A stretch of 64,000 nucleotides of DNA. Origin: a virus. Below are positions 42,676-51,309 of this stretch, piece by piece (position 1 is the stretch's first letter; every line of letters begins with the position of its first letter). The notes under the pieces are model-generated. The model ran no database searches, had not been told where the DNA came from, and saw only the letters and a list, made by a program, of their open reading frames with translations. The stretch covers positions 1-64,000 of IMG/VR virus record IMGVR_UViG_3300043773_002340; one strand, given 5' to 3'. The position numbers and the translations under genes were made by a program.

Positions 42676-43839
42676 CTACTCTGGGCAGCGGGGCTGATCA
42701 TCATAGAAGACCGGACCGTTGGTGTTGTTCGGAGTGCCTCCGTACCACGAGCCTGGTCCGCCGAAAGTCTGGTCGGAACCAGACAGTCTCCATCCACCAC
42801 CATCGGTGGGCTGGAGTGTGACGTTGGAGTTTCCGTCGAGACGCTCCATGGAGTATGGATCGCCCCATCCGGAGCCAGAGTAGTTTGGTTCGTCATTGTT
42901 CTGGCCGATGGCGCCCCACCCGATGCGATAGTCAGGTGCGAGGTCGCCCGCTGCGTCGGTTTGCCAGCCACTGAATCCTTTGCCAGACACTCCATTGTAG
43001 CGCTGAGGGACGCGCCAAGAGCGCATAATCCCACGCGGAGTGTCGATCGCCGAGTCTTGGTTTCCGGCGCGGATGTTGGTCATGCGCATCTGCGCATCCA
43101 ACAACTTCAGACAGTTTTCATAGTCGCGGTAGACATCCTCACGACGGCGGACCGTGTCGAGATAGTACCGAGCGATAATGAGAGCGGTGCGTTTCCTGTT
43201 TGAGGAGATGACGACTTGACCCGCCTTTCCCGCCTGTTCGATGTGGGAGTCGATCAGTGAATTCGCGTCCTGAATCGCCATCCAGAGTTTGGCGTTGTTG
43301 ACGTTGATCGCCGCGGCGTCATCGATGTTTGTGAGTTGGATGGCCTCCTTGAGACCGAACGCCATGATGAAATCATCGGGAGTGGCGTTGCGTGGGTCCG
43401 CGTTGCGATTCTGGAAGGGAAAACCGTAGCCGCCGATGGTGTGGCCCAGGTTTGACTGCTGCACCCAGCCATTGGCCTCCTCACTGTAGGAGACCTTGTT
43501 CGTCGCCGGAACACGATGAAACGCCCTGACCGAGGCCCGTTTGATGGTGGTCGCCGTCGCACCAGCGGGAGTCGGTCCGCGCAGACACACGTTCAAGTCA
43601 TTCGGCGGGTCGTAAGATACGAACACCTCATCCAACTGACTGAGATTTTCTGCCAGACCAAGAGCGACAACGGTGTCGCTCGAGTAAAGCATGGTGGAGA
43701 TCACGACTTGACCGTAGTTGACCGTCCAACTTTGGATCGGGACCACCACGTTTGTGTCGAGAGGCTCGGTAAAGTATATGATTATGGTGCGTTGGTTAGT
43801 GACCTCGATCTGACTAACTTGTGGAGTGAGCACGGCCAC
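42676..43839 (-). CDS. Mu gp36-like (DUF1320) head-tail connector with Ig-like N-terminus
   Basis: The product is 387 residues. Residues 10-85 (QRTIIIYFTEPLDTNVVVPI, SDTVVALGLAENLSQ) resemble a bacterial Ig-like domain of the type that starts with a FxxPL strand motif. Residues about 150-260 (TPDDFIMAFGLKEAIQLTNI, LWMAIQDANSLIDSHIEQAG, ALIIARYYLDTVRRRED) match the Mu gp36/DUF1320 connector fold, which joins the portal to the tail. The last 110 residues are tryptophan- and glycine-rich (FSGWQTDAAGDLAPDYRIGW). The fusion to an Ig domain and the extended tail are unusual for the family. It is far from the Mu-like head genes. The family call is fairly sure. Confidence 0.75.
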   Translation of the reverse strand: MAVLTPQVSQIEVTNQRTIIIYFTEPLDTNVVVPIQSWTVNYGQVVISTMLYSSDTVVALGLAENLSQLDEVFVSYDPPNDLNVCLRGPTPAGATATTIKRASVRAFHRVPATNKVSYSEEANGWVQQSNLGHTIGGYGFPFQNRNADPRNATPDDFIMAFGLKEAIQLTNIDDAAAINVNNAKLWMAIQDANSLIDSHIEQAGKAGQVVISSNRKRTALIIARYYLDTVRRREDVYRDYENCLKLLDAQMRMTNIRAGNQDSAIDTPRGIMRSWRVPQRYNGVSGKGFSGWQTDAAGDLAPDYRIGWGAIGQNNDEPNYSGSGWGDPYSMERLDGNSNVTLQPTDGGGWRLSGSDQTFGGPGSWYGGTPNNTNGPVFYDDQPRCPE

Positions 43840-43856
43840 ACTTCTTCTTTGAGGTG

Positions 43857-43864
43857 TTTTACCC
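43857..43864 (-). promoter_or_regulatory. GGGTAAAA junction motif, instance 10
   Basis: GGGTAAAAC starts immediately after the TGA of the 43865-44428 gene and ends 17 bases before the ATG at 43839. Confidence 0.6.
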
Positions 43865-44428
43865 TCAGGGAATCCACTCCGGAGTGGTTGTCAGGTATGG
43901 ATCATCATGTCCGCCAACTGGTAGGAAACGTTCAGACTGCCAGAAAGCGATCGGATCCTTTATCACACGGAAGACAGTGCCCGCTCCAGTGCCGGGTCTA
44001 AACAAACAGTTGGTGAGATAACTCATGCCAAGACGAATGGGCCACTCATCTCTCCACGTGTGTTGCCATCCCACTATGGTGACCAACTTCGGCCGGCCTA
44101 GCCCCACGCCGGGCATCAGTTGCACTTCATATTCAATGGAGGCCACTTCGTTGTTGAAGAGCTCACGCTTTGTCTCAGGCGGCTCGTCAAAAAACTTGAC
44201 CTTGAGGGACCGAAACTGTGTTGGCACCGCAGTGTCTGGTCCCTTGCTGTAGAAACCCTGAAGAAAGCCTTCCGTTATGAGCGGGAAGTCCTCCACGTAT
44301 GTGTACATCGGATAGTAGTGGTCCGGGTCATACACTGCGAACCCTGACGCAAACTCCGTGACCTCATACTCGAGAACGTCTTCGTAGTACCACTGCAGAG
44401 AGTAACGACTCGCTTTACGGATGGCCAT
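43865..44428 (-). CDS. Structural hypothetical protein of the baseplate region
   Basis: The product is 187 residues and rich in aromatic residues (RYSLQWYYEDVLEYEVTEF, YDPDHYYPMYTYVEDFP). The second half contains strand-like segments (ASIEYEVQLMPGVG, KLVTIVGWQHTWRDEW). The aromatic, acidic composition resembles the larger proteins at 45.8-52.8 kb. The start overlaps the stop of the 44428-44703 gene (ATGA), which places it in the baseplate operon between the OB-fold hub protein and the gp36-like connector. I do not recognise a family. By position it may be a neck, tail-terminator or baseplate component. Confidence 0.75.
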   Translation of the reverse strand: MAIRKASRYSLQWYYEDVLEYEVTEFASGFAVYDPDHYYPMYTYVEDFPLITEGFLQGFYSKGPDTAVPTQFRSLKVKFFDEPPETKRELFNNEVASIEYEVQLMPGVGLGRPKLVTIVGWQHTWRDEWPIRLGMSYLTNCLFRPGTGAGTVFRVIKDPIAFWQSERFLPVGGHDDPYLTTTPEWIP

Positions 44429-44703
44429 CAGTACACCGCCAAAACTAGATGAGGACCGGAAATCGTGTTGATTACGATAGGAGTAAAAGTTTGACCGCCG
44501 ACTGTAATCGCAGCGGGGCGGATCGAGGTCGGGCCTAAAGACGTGGAGCCCTGAACCGTCAAGTTCATATTTATGGTGACGTCTTGGCAGAAAATTTGTG
44601 GGCGAGCATTATACTCTGGACCGCCACACTCTAAATCACCACACTTTCCTTCGACTTCACATGGAACGGGGTACGTTAAGGAGTAATTCGTAGGTGCACT
44701 CAT
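44428..44703 (-). CDS. Small cysteine-containing baseplate-region protein
   Basis: The product is 91 residues. The N-terminal third has four cysteines with short spacing (PCEVEGKCGDLECGG, then FCQDV), and the rest is a series of strands (TINMNLTVQGSTSLG, AAITVGGQTFTPIVINT). Start and stop both overlap the neighbours as ATGA, so it is coupled to the OB-fold protein upstream. The strand pattern could form a small beta-prism or spike tip, and the cysteines may bind metal or form disulphides. Spike-tip proteins often bind metal, which fits a location next to the hub gene, but this is speculative. Confidence 0.7.
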   Translation of the reverse strand: MSAPTNYSLTYPVPCEVEGKCGDLECGGPEYNARPQIFCQDVTINMNLTVQGSTSLGPTSIRPAAITVGGQTFTPIVINTISGPHLVLAVY

Positions 44704-45488
44704 TTCGGGGGCTCATACCATTTTGCGTCGCCACCGAGAGGGTTGGCTCGAGGATCAGTTCCGTACCTGGAGTATTTTTGCATTGCTCCTCTCGACGTTG
44801 GAAAGACAAAGTCCCAGATGGACTGCTCGTTCACCGGTTGCTCTGCGTCACCGTGTGTGTCATTCGGTTGGATGCCATCATTCTCACCAGCGTGACCGTG
44901 GGCCAAATCCACATGGCGAACCCAAATATATTCGCCAGCGCGTTTGAGACAGACACACAACCAGTCGGAGTCCATGGGCCCGCCCAATTCTATGACCATC
45001 AGGCCCACATTTTCGGCGCTTGCGGCTGGAAACTCCCCGCTTTCGTAACACGGGAGACGGACCATGGTGCCCGTATCTGGCTGCTGGGTCTTTTTGTTGA
45101 GAACGCCTTCGTCCCAAATGACATCGCGAGCGACTGCGTACTGATATTGCCCGTCCGTCGCTTCAAGAGTGACTCTCTTGCCCACCAGTCTTTTGGGTTG
45201 TTTGCCTTTGAAAGCGGGGCTGAAGTCGACCCACTGGCTTTTCTGCTCCACGCCTTCACGTTTTCCGTAGGCGTTCGAACCCTCAACCTGGGGTTTTTCG
45301 GGGTTCATGTCATCGAAGACGACCTTGACCCGACCTCTTTCCTCTGGGTCATCAACACTGACGATGGTCGCCCGAATCGAACCCTTCGGTCCAGCAGCGA
45401 TGGAGTCGATGGCGTCACGCTGTGTGGAATAGTGGGCGAGAGCCAACAGAAGGGGGTTTGTTTCCAGTCTGGGTTCGAACTGATTCAT
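44700..45488 (-). CDS. Baseplate hub/spike protein with OB-fold (gp5 N-terminal / gpV type)
   Basis: The product is 262 residues. Residues about 37-130 (GSIRATIVSVDDPEERGRVK, VVFDDMNPE, KRVTLEATDGQYQYAVARDV) have the strand pattern of the OB-fold at the base of contractile-tail spikes, such as gpV/gp45 or the gp5 N-terminus. A beta-rich part follows (GLMVIELGGPMDSDWLCVCL), then a histidine- and aspartate-rich linker (LAHGHAGENDGIQPNDTHGD) and a short C-terminal domain. No lysozyme domain is present, unlike T4 gp5. It belongs to the baseplate operon with ATGA overlaps on both sides. The OB-fold call is moderate; a central role under the tail tube is inferred from context. Confidence 0.75.
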   Translation of the reverse strand: MNQFEPRLETNPLLLALAHYSTQRDAIDSIAAGPKGSIRATIVSVDDPEERGRVKVVFDDMNPEKPQVEGSNAYGKREGVEQKSQWVDFSPAFKGKQPKRLVGKRVTLEATDGQYQYAVARDVIWDEGVLNKKTQQPDTGTMVRLPCYESGEFPAASAENVGLMVIELGGPMDSDWLCVCLKRAGEYIWVRHVDLAHGHAGENDGIQPNDTHGDAEQPVNEQSIWDFVFPTSRGAMQKYSRYGTDPRANPLGGDAKWYEPPK

Positions 45489-45832
45489 CCTTTCCTACGA
45501 CGGGTGTTTTCGCGAAGAATGTAGCGCGGGCGGCGTTTCGGTGGCGCGACTGGAGCAACGGGGATGAAATCCACCGGTGGGGCTGGATACCGAATCTCGG
45601 GCTCAGGGGAGTTTTCGATTTCTGCTTCTTCTTCCACCTTTTGAATGGCCTCGAAGGTGTCAGCGGGGGAGGCGGCGAGGAAAGCCTCCAGTTCCACCTC
45701 CTCTGTCTCCTCTTCAACCACAGGCTCAGCTTCACACTCAGCGGCCACCTCAAGCATTTCCTCATGGGCGGGTTCCACCTGGACTGGCATCTCGGGTTTG
45801 GGTTGAGTTGTGCGGCGGCGACGTGTGGCCAT
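45485..45832 (-). CDS. Glu-rich low-complexity protein with basic ends
   Basis: The product is 115 residues. It begins with an arginine cluster (MATRRRRTTQPKPEMP), continues with a long glutamate-rich stretch (EEMLEVAAECEAEPVVEEET) and a proline-rich segment (PPVDFIPVAPVAPPKRRP), and ends with ENTRRRKG. It is probably disordered. Its start is two bases from the stop of the 1126-residue gene, and its stop overlaps the hub gene start (ATGA), so it is co-translated with baseplate proteins. The charge pattern is reminiscent of assembly chaperones or linker proteins. No family is recognised. Confidence 0.72.
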   Translation of the reverse strand: MATRRRRTTQPKPEMPVQVEPAHEEMLEVAAECEAEPVVEEETEEVELEAFLAASPADTFEAIQKVEEEAEIENSPEPEIRYPAPPVDFIPVAPVAPPKRRPRYILRENTRRRKG

Positions 45833-45833
45833 G

Positions 45834-48800
45834 TCAGTTCAGCATGTAGAGTGTTTGATCCTCAACCAGCGGCTCGCGCCATGCGACGTCCTTCTGTTGG
45901 TCGAAGAAGCCATCCTCAGCACCGGCAAGATCGGCGGCGAAGTAGGCGTAGGTGACCTTGCAGTTGTTGGGATCTTCGAGGTAGCTCTCGGGTCCTTGAG
46001 GACAAAGCGGAGGATATTTGTAGATGCTGGCGTCCCAAACTGGGGCAGCTATCGGTATGATCGATTTTACCCGAAGGTCACGTTGGACGAAGCCTGTCAG
46101 TGCACGATTGCCAGTTGGCTCCAGATAAACTCCATCCCAGTCGCCATTGTCGAGTGCTTGGCGAAGGTGGAGTGGGTCGTACTCGTTCAAGTAGGTTTCG
46201 GTCCACTCATCGTACTTTTCGTCTATCGTGAATTCAAGTGCCGCCGGAGCAAACTCACCCGACGGAGTAGGCGAATCTTCGAAGTATTCGTCGATGTTGT
46301 AGAAACCCTCAACGTCAGAATAGAGGAACGGTTCGCTGTAGAGAACGGCTCCGACTCCGGGATCTTGGCGGTAGAAGACGACCTCTTCGTAGATTTGTGG
46401 TTTGATGATTTCTGTCGGACAACGCATGTCCTTGAGAGAACCGTCTGTGCCCCCGTAAGTGAAGTCCTCAACGACCAAATTTGCTCTGCTCCACTTGGCG
46501 CCATTCCGCCCATACTCAGACGGGAGGCGGATGAAGGAGCGGTCCCAATTCTCGTCTCCGGGGCCGAGATTCAGGTCAGAGAGAAGCGGGTTGGCGTAGG
46601 TGTCGTTGGCGAAGGTGCGGGAGTCGGTGACCTCCAAAGACTGCGTCTTCCACGGTCGCAGTGTGACACCGGCATTTTGAACTGCGGGCGCGAGATAGAA
46701 TTTCGCAGTGGAGAACACCCACTCGGTGATTTGCGCGGGAGGATAGGAGTTGTTCGAGGGTCCCACCCAAATTTTGGGGAACGACTGAATGCCCGCTTCT
46801 GACAGGGCCTTGTACTCAAATCTCAACGCGCAATTCAGTTCTTCCACCGTCACAAACAGGGAGAAATCCTCTGTTTCGTACAGTTGCCCGAATGTAATGG
46901 GATCGAAGGCGTCAGTCACATAGATCGCGATTTGAGAGAAGTCCGGTCCAGGATCTGGAGACTGCGAGAATTCCCAGCCGATGCCAGTTTCCATGTTCCA
47001 GTTTGTTTCGACCCAGCCATTGACACCGTTGGGTGACTCATAGAACATGGCAACACCAGGAGTTTCTGGATCCTGCCAAAGATCTCCCTGGTCAATGACA
47101 CACGAACCGTTGGAGAGAATGGGTTTAAGAGGGAAATAGTCACAGTCGGGAGTACCAAATTGACACACCGACGTAGGATAGTCGATCTCCACCCACAACT
47201 CTTGACGATCACGATCGAGATAAAGAACTGCGAACGCGCCTGTTTCGGTGTTCCAGTAGTAGTCACCCACATTAGCGCTCGCCGGAGGTTGATCACCAAC
47301 GTAACACTTGTTCCCCGTCACCAATCCCAACAGCTTGTCGAAGTTGATGAGAGTGTCGACAGGGGCGAGATAGAGTGCCTCCTGTTCGTCGAAACCGTGA
47401 ATGTCGAGGGCGTCGAAGACGAAGTCCATCGGGCGAGCGCCACCCTTGTTGCCCCACACTCCGAGGAAGTTGTTGAGCGGTCCACGCTCATTGTAGGGAA
47501 CCGAGGTGACGAGTTCGACTCGGCCGGTGAAGTCGGCACTGATGTCGATCACCTGAGGGTTGGCGCCGAATGCGGAAAGAATGGTGATGCTGGGGACGAA
47601 GGTTTCTCCCTGAGTCGTGGTCGCCCTGTAACTCACATACAGGAAGTCACCACGAATCTCCCAATTCAGTTTGTAGTCGCCTGTTTGATAGATGTTCGGA
47701 ACCGCGGTTCCATTGACCTGCACAGACAGGTTCGAAGCGTAGGCGGGAGTGAATACCGTCGTTTGAAGGGCGTTGTTGAAGAACTCAATCTCGTACCACT
47801 CCGGTTGACGGACGTCGGCGTCATTTACGTAGAATCCCTCGTCGTCCAACACGCAGTTGAAGAAGACGAATCCTTCTGCGGTGACCCCGTTGGGATTGTG
47901 AATGTAGAAGTTGTCCGGATTGAAGATGTAAAGACCTTCGACACTCTGGAAACTCGGGTTGATGTAGATGAACCCGTTGGCGAAGGAGTCAGGGAAGAAG
48001 TAGTAGAACTCGTCTGGGCTATCTCCCGCATCCCAGATAAACACACGACCTTCCGGTGACTGCCAGATTGTGCCCGGCTTGATGTCATACGTGTATGGCG
48101 GTGGTGCTGCCTGATTTTGAAGACTTATGAACGCCGTCGCGGTGCCAGTTTGAACCCACTGGTCGCCGATGTTGGCGTACAACGAGTTCACTCCAGCGTC
48201 ATACCACAGAGGATTGGTGTTAGCGGGAGGAAGATCGCCCAGGTGGAGATACGTGCCTAGACTGAAGTTCAGACCAGCAACGTTATACGATCTCTCAATG
48301 TTGTAGACGTCAGTGACCGGATTGAAGCCAGCCCCCGCTTCACCCCAGTCGGAAGGGTCTGTCCACTCGACGATCTGAACTTGCTTTGACGCAATTGAAC
48401 GTTTGATCTGTGCGGCGTACGCCCACACGAGTTCCACCCTGTTCCCAATCGCTTCCGGTGGAACATACAGTTGCCACAGACCTTTGGACTCCACCCACTG
48501 ACATTCCACCCAAGGGGTGAAATTGTTCTGGTCTACCGACAGGTAAACGGCACGATCGAAATAGTAGTATGATCCGCCGTAGAGATTGAGTTGGACGTAA
48601 TCGAGAAGAGTGTCGTTCTGACTAAACGGACTGACGATGAGATCGTAGTAGTCGTAGAATTGTGTGGCTCGAGTCAGATTGCCGGTCGAACAACGAAAAT
48701 CGGCATCACCACTCGCAAGCGGCTCAGGGCGGTAGAAGGGAAATGGGCGGTTCTCGGCACAATCTACTTTGACCGCTGCGCCGAGTTCGAGCAGCGAGAG

Positions 48801-49214
48801 GATTTCGGATGAGATCTCACCGATGTTCAACGAGAGGAAATCCGCCCCCTCTGTGAGGTCGTAGATATATGCCTGCTGATCACCGATGATCACGCGCTGA
48901 CCGACTTTGATATTGGGCTTCTTGTCCGTGATAAGCGCAGGCTCCCACGAGCGGACTTCCCTCAGTCGCAGAAGCGTGTAGCTGTTATAAACACCGAATG
49001 TTCCGCCAAGAAGTGCCCTTTTCTGGGCGACCGTTGTTGGGAGATCCGTCCAATAGTTATCACCACTCCACCCAAGAATCTGCGCGACCCAATTCAATTG
49101 GACATTGACTCTTTCGGCAACCTGTGAAATCTGAGCGAATTGCTCAGCTGACACTACCGAAGGCAGCTCATTTCTGAGCTCAAATTGAACCGGATTGAAT
49201 ATGGGTTTGGCCAT
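45834..49214 (-). CDS. Large aromatic-rich baseplate/tail structural protein
   Basis: The product is 1126 residues. The N-terminus (IFNPVQFELRNELPSVVSAE, QFAQISQVAERVNVQLNWVA) looks like an attachment segment. Several modules of the form GDxxWxxxxGxxxVxYxDxxxxxWV occur, for example GDYYWNTETGAFAVLYLDRD (about 650-680) and GDLWQDPETPGVAMFYESPN (about 710-740), matching modules in the fibre proteins. It is rich in Tyr, Phe, Trp, Asp and Glu throughout (SFANGFIYINPSFQSVEGLY). It is large, strand-rich and located in the baseplate operon, so it is probably a peripheral baseplate protein onto which fibres dock. That role is inferred; the module sharing is visible. Confidence 0.82.
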   Translation of the reverse strand: MAKPIFNPVQFELRNELPSVVSAEQFAQISQVAERVNVQLNWVAQILGWSGDNYWTDLPTTVAQKRALLGGTFGVYNSYTLLRLREVRSWEPALITDKKPNIKVGQRVIIGDQQAYIYDLTEGADFLSLNIGEISSEILSLLELGAAVKVDCAENRPFPFYRPEPLASGDADFRCSTGNLTRATQFYDYYDLIVSPFSQNDTLLDYVQLNLYGGSYYYFDRAVYLSVDQNNFTPWVECQWVESKGLWQLYVPPEAIGNRVELVWAYAAQIKRSIASKQVQIVEWTDPSDWGEAGAGFNPVTDVYNIERSYNVAGLNFSLGTYLHLGDLPPANTNPLWYDAGVNSLYANIGDQWVQTGTATAFISLQNQAAPPPYTYDIKPGTIWQSPEGRVFIWDAGDSPDEFYYFFPDSFANGFIYINPSFQSVEGLYIFNPDNFYIHNPNGVTAEGFVFFNCVLDDEGFYVNDADVRQPEWYEIEFFNNALQTTVFTPAYASNLSVQVNGTAVPNIYQTGDYKLNWEIRGDFLYVSYRATTTQGETFVPSITILSAFGANPQVIDISADFTGRVELVTSVPYNERGPLNNFLGVWGNKGGARPMDFVFDALDIHGFDEQEALYLAPVDTLINFDKLLGLVTGNKCYVGDQPPASANVGDYYWNTETGAFAVLYLDRDRQELWVEIDYPTSVCQFGTPDCDYFPLKPILSNGSCVIDQGDLWQDPETPGVAMFYESPNGVNGWVETNWNMETGIGWEFSQSPDPGPDFSQIAIYVTDAFDPITFGQLYETEDFSLFVTVEELNCALRFEYKALSEAGIQSFPKIWVGPSNNSYPPAQITEWVFSTAKFYLAPAVQNAGVTLRPWKTQSLEVTDSRTFANDTYANPLLSDLNLGPGDENWDRSFIRLPSEYGRNGAKWSRANLVVEDFTYGGTDGSLKDMRCPTEIIKPQIYEEVVFYRQDPGVGAVLYSEPFLYSDVEGFYNIDEYFEDSPTPSGEFAPAALEFTIDEKYDEWTETYLNEYDPLHLRQALDNGDWDGVYLEPTGNRALTGFVQRDLRVKSIIPIAAPVWDASIYKYPPLCPQGPESYLEDPNNCKVTYAYFAADLAGAEDGFFDQQKDVAWREPLVEDQTLYMLN

Positions 49215-49220
49215 CAGGTG

Positions 49221-50150
49221 TTAGTAGTAGAAGAACGGGAATTCTTTGTAAATTTGAAGCTGAGCGTCGGCCGGGAAACCAAATTGGGCTTGGGGAGAGA
49301 GGTCTCCTGTCGGGTTTGCCACACCTGGGAAGTTCCAGGGGACTACACCGTCCGCGAAGACATCATTGCCGAAGACCCACATTTGCACTCGTCCCCTCCA
49401 TCGTGGATATTCTTGAACCCAACCTCCGCAAGTGTCCCAGCCGGTTTGAGTGCCTGATGAGATAACGTTGTTGAGAATGGATGGAGCCGGGAGAGGATAC
49501 GGTGGGAAGAGCGGAGTGATGGTCTGAATGAAGGGTATTCCAAACTGGCTGAAGGAATAGTAGAAAGGCGGCTCCCAAACGAAGGGGATTCCCTCACTCT
49601 CACGGTTGGGTTTCCAAGTGTAGTTGCACCAGATGTAGAAGTTTCCGCCCGCCCACATCTGATCCGGGATCTCCATATTATTCTCCCAGGGACCGACTTT
49701 CAGACCGACCTGCGGGGCGACATTTCCTGGACAGATTGCGCCAGGAGGAACGATCCGACCGATTTCCCAACCATCGTCCCTGACTTCTGGGTTGGAGAAA
49801 TATGGGCGAATTGTTGTGTTGTAGATTTCGAAATCTTCGCCAATTTTGAAGTCAACCGGGTTGCCGTAGATGTCCTGAGCACCGCCCACCCGTTCAAAAA
49901 CTCCGAGCGCACCGTCACCAAATGGGGTGACCTGCATTGTGTAGCTCAACTGTGTGGGGACAAACTGAACAGGCTTTGCGGCCATCTGCCCAAAAATCTC
50001 GTTTGGATTGCTGGTGTTTTTGGTGTAGAAAATGAGTTTGAAATCCTCGGTGACGATGACGGGATGGTCAAACTCCTGCACAATAGTCATGACCTGGGGC
50101 CATGAACCAAGCTGGGGTGCCGTTACTGTTGTGGAGATGAGATTGGCCAT
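49221..50150 (-). CDS. Baseplate-region structural protein
   Basis: The product is 309 residues from the ATG at 50150 (MANLISTTVTAPQ); a TTG one codon upstream is less likely. The protein is aromatic and proline-rich (GIPFVWEPPFYYSFSQFGIP, ITPLFPPYPLPAP) with a CGGWVQEYPRWRGR segment. The N-terminal 120 residues look like an Ig-type beta domain with a hydrophobic strand pattern (PVIVTEDFKLIFYTKN). It resembles the next gene upstream in composition and in having an N-terminal beta domain followed by a tryptophan- and tyrosine-rich region. I do not recognise a family; a peripheral baseplate role is inferred from the operon. Confidence 0.78.
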   Translation of the reverse strand: MANLISTTVTAPQLGSWPQVMTIVQEFDHPVIVTEDFKLIFYTKNTSNPNEIFGQMAAKPVQFVPTQLSYTMQVTPFGDGALGVFERVGGAQDIYGNPVDFKIGEDFEIYNTTIRPYFSNPEVRDDGWEIGRIVPPGAICPGNVAPQVGLKVGPWENNMEIPDQMWAGGNFYIWCNYTWKPNRESEGIPFVWEPPFYYSFSQFGIPFIQTITPLFPPYPLPAPSILNNVISSGTQTGWDTCGGWVQEYPRWRGRVQMWVFGNDVFADGVVPWNFPGVANPTGDLSPQAQFGFPADAQLQIYKEFPFFYY

Positions 50151-50154
50151 CAAT

Positions 50155-51309
50155 TTAAGGAAGTGGGGTGGTGGTGTAAATCCAGTTGAGCTGGAAATAG
50201 ACTTGAATTAGCATTGGGACGGGGTCTGTATCTTTTGCCAATCTCCATGGGGCTAGGCAGTTAAGGTTAGCTGACGACGGCCTTTGATTGGTCCATGTCG
50301 ATGGCATGTTCTTGAGTGGATCTCCATTGGCAGGGTTTGCCAAAATCCAGCCCTCAAAACGGCCTATAGCCGAATTTTGACCCGCACCCGTGGCCGTGGT
50401 GGCTGGGCCATAATAAGGACAAGGATTGTAAGCGTGGTCCTGAGCGGCGGTTCCACCAAAAGTGTTGGAAGCCAATCTGCTGCCGTAGCTATTGTACGCC
50501 GTCTCGTAGTTAATCGGTGCCAAATAAGTGGGGAGTTGAGTAGTGGTGATGTCTTGCCCACCTAGGCCAGCAAAGTTGTAAGCCTGTGGTCCAGAACAGG
50601 TACGAGTGTCATTGCTGCTGTAGTATTTTTGGAAGAACGGGTAGATAAAGGGGTTTTGCCAATAACTGGCACCTCCCGCCGTCCACCACCAGAAGTTACC
50701 CCCGTCCCAAGGCACAATCGGGCGAGGAGTGAAGTCAGAGGTGTCGCTGATTTTAATGTCTGTTCCGGGGTAGTTGTAAGTTACAGACCCGGGACCGCCA
50801 CAAGCCCAGTTAGAGCGGAGTGTAGGCAATCCGTTTATAGTAGGTGCGGGACTGATACTTGTGGTGTTTGACTGAAAGTAGGGATAATACGTCAAACACT
50901 TAACGTTACTAAATACACTTGAGGCCAAAAATGGTGTCCAGTCCCCCTCCACACCTGCCGCATTGACAACCTTCAAGACCAGCGGTTTATTCCACGACTG
51001 TCTGGAAACACGAAGAGTTCCCACCATGAAAGGTGACACAGTAAATGAAAACTGTATCGTGTAGGGGTCGAGAACCTTGATGTCTTTTTGTTGAATGAGC
51101 GTCTGCCCTAAAAACACTCTAGAGGGGGTCGGCGCTGTACCTTCAACGGGGTTATAGCCCGTAATTGTAATTCCGGGCTCTCGCTCAGTCTCGAAAATCA
51201 AGTTTTTGATCTCATAACTGACAAATGCCTGGTCCCAAACCACCGTGATGGCAATTCTCTGAGGGTAGGTCGCTTCCGTGGCGTTCACTGAGATATTTAC
51301 GATTCTCAT
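50155..51309 (-). CDS. Baseplate-region structural protein with Ig-like N-terminus
   Basis: The product is 384 residues. Residues 1-120 (RIVNISVNATEATYPQRIAI, YTIQFSFTVSPFMVGTLRVS) have the strand pattern of an Ig-like domain. The centre is rich in glycine, tryptophan and tyrosine (WDGGNFWWWTAGGASYW, NPFIYPFFQKYYSS). The C-terminus (NLNCLAPWRLAKDTDPVPML) ends in strands (QVYFQLNWIYTTT). The start overlaps the preceding stop (ATGA). Content and order parallel the following gene at 49221-50150, suggesting distant duplication. No family is assigned with confidence; a virion structural role is likely given its place between the gpJ-like protein and the 1126-residue protein. Confidence 0.8.
   Translation of the reverse strand: MRIVNISVNATEATYPQRIAITVVWDQAFVSYEIKNLIFETEREPGITITGYNPVEGTAPTPSRVFLGQTLIQQKDIKVLDPYTIQFSFTVSPFMVGTLRVSRQSWNKPLVLKVVNAAGVEGDWTPFLASSVFSNVKCLTYYPYFQSNTTSISPAPTINGLPTLRSNWACGGPGSVTYNYPGTDIKISDTSDFTPRPIVPWDGGNFWWWTAGGASYWQNPFIYPFFQKYYSSNDTRTCSGPQAYNFAGLGGQDITTTQLPTYLAPINYETAYNSYGSRLASNTFGGTAAQDHAYNPCPYYGPATTATGAGQNSAIGRFEGWILANPANGDPLKNMPSTWTNQRPSSANLNCLAPWRLAKDTDPVPMLIQVYFQLNWIYTTTPLP

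Noticed and set aside
46075-46082. An additional GGGTAAAA copy
   Set aside because: It lies inside the 1126-residue coding sequence, far from any gene end, and is probably chance. It serves as the internal background count for the junction motif.
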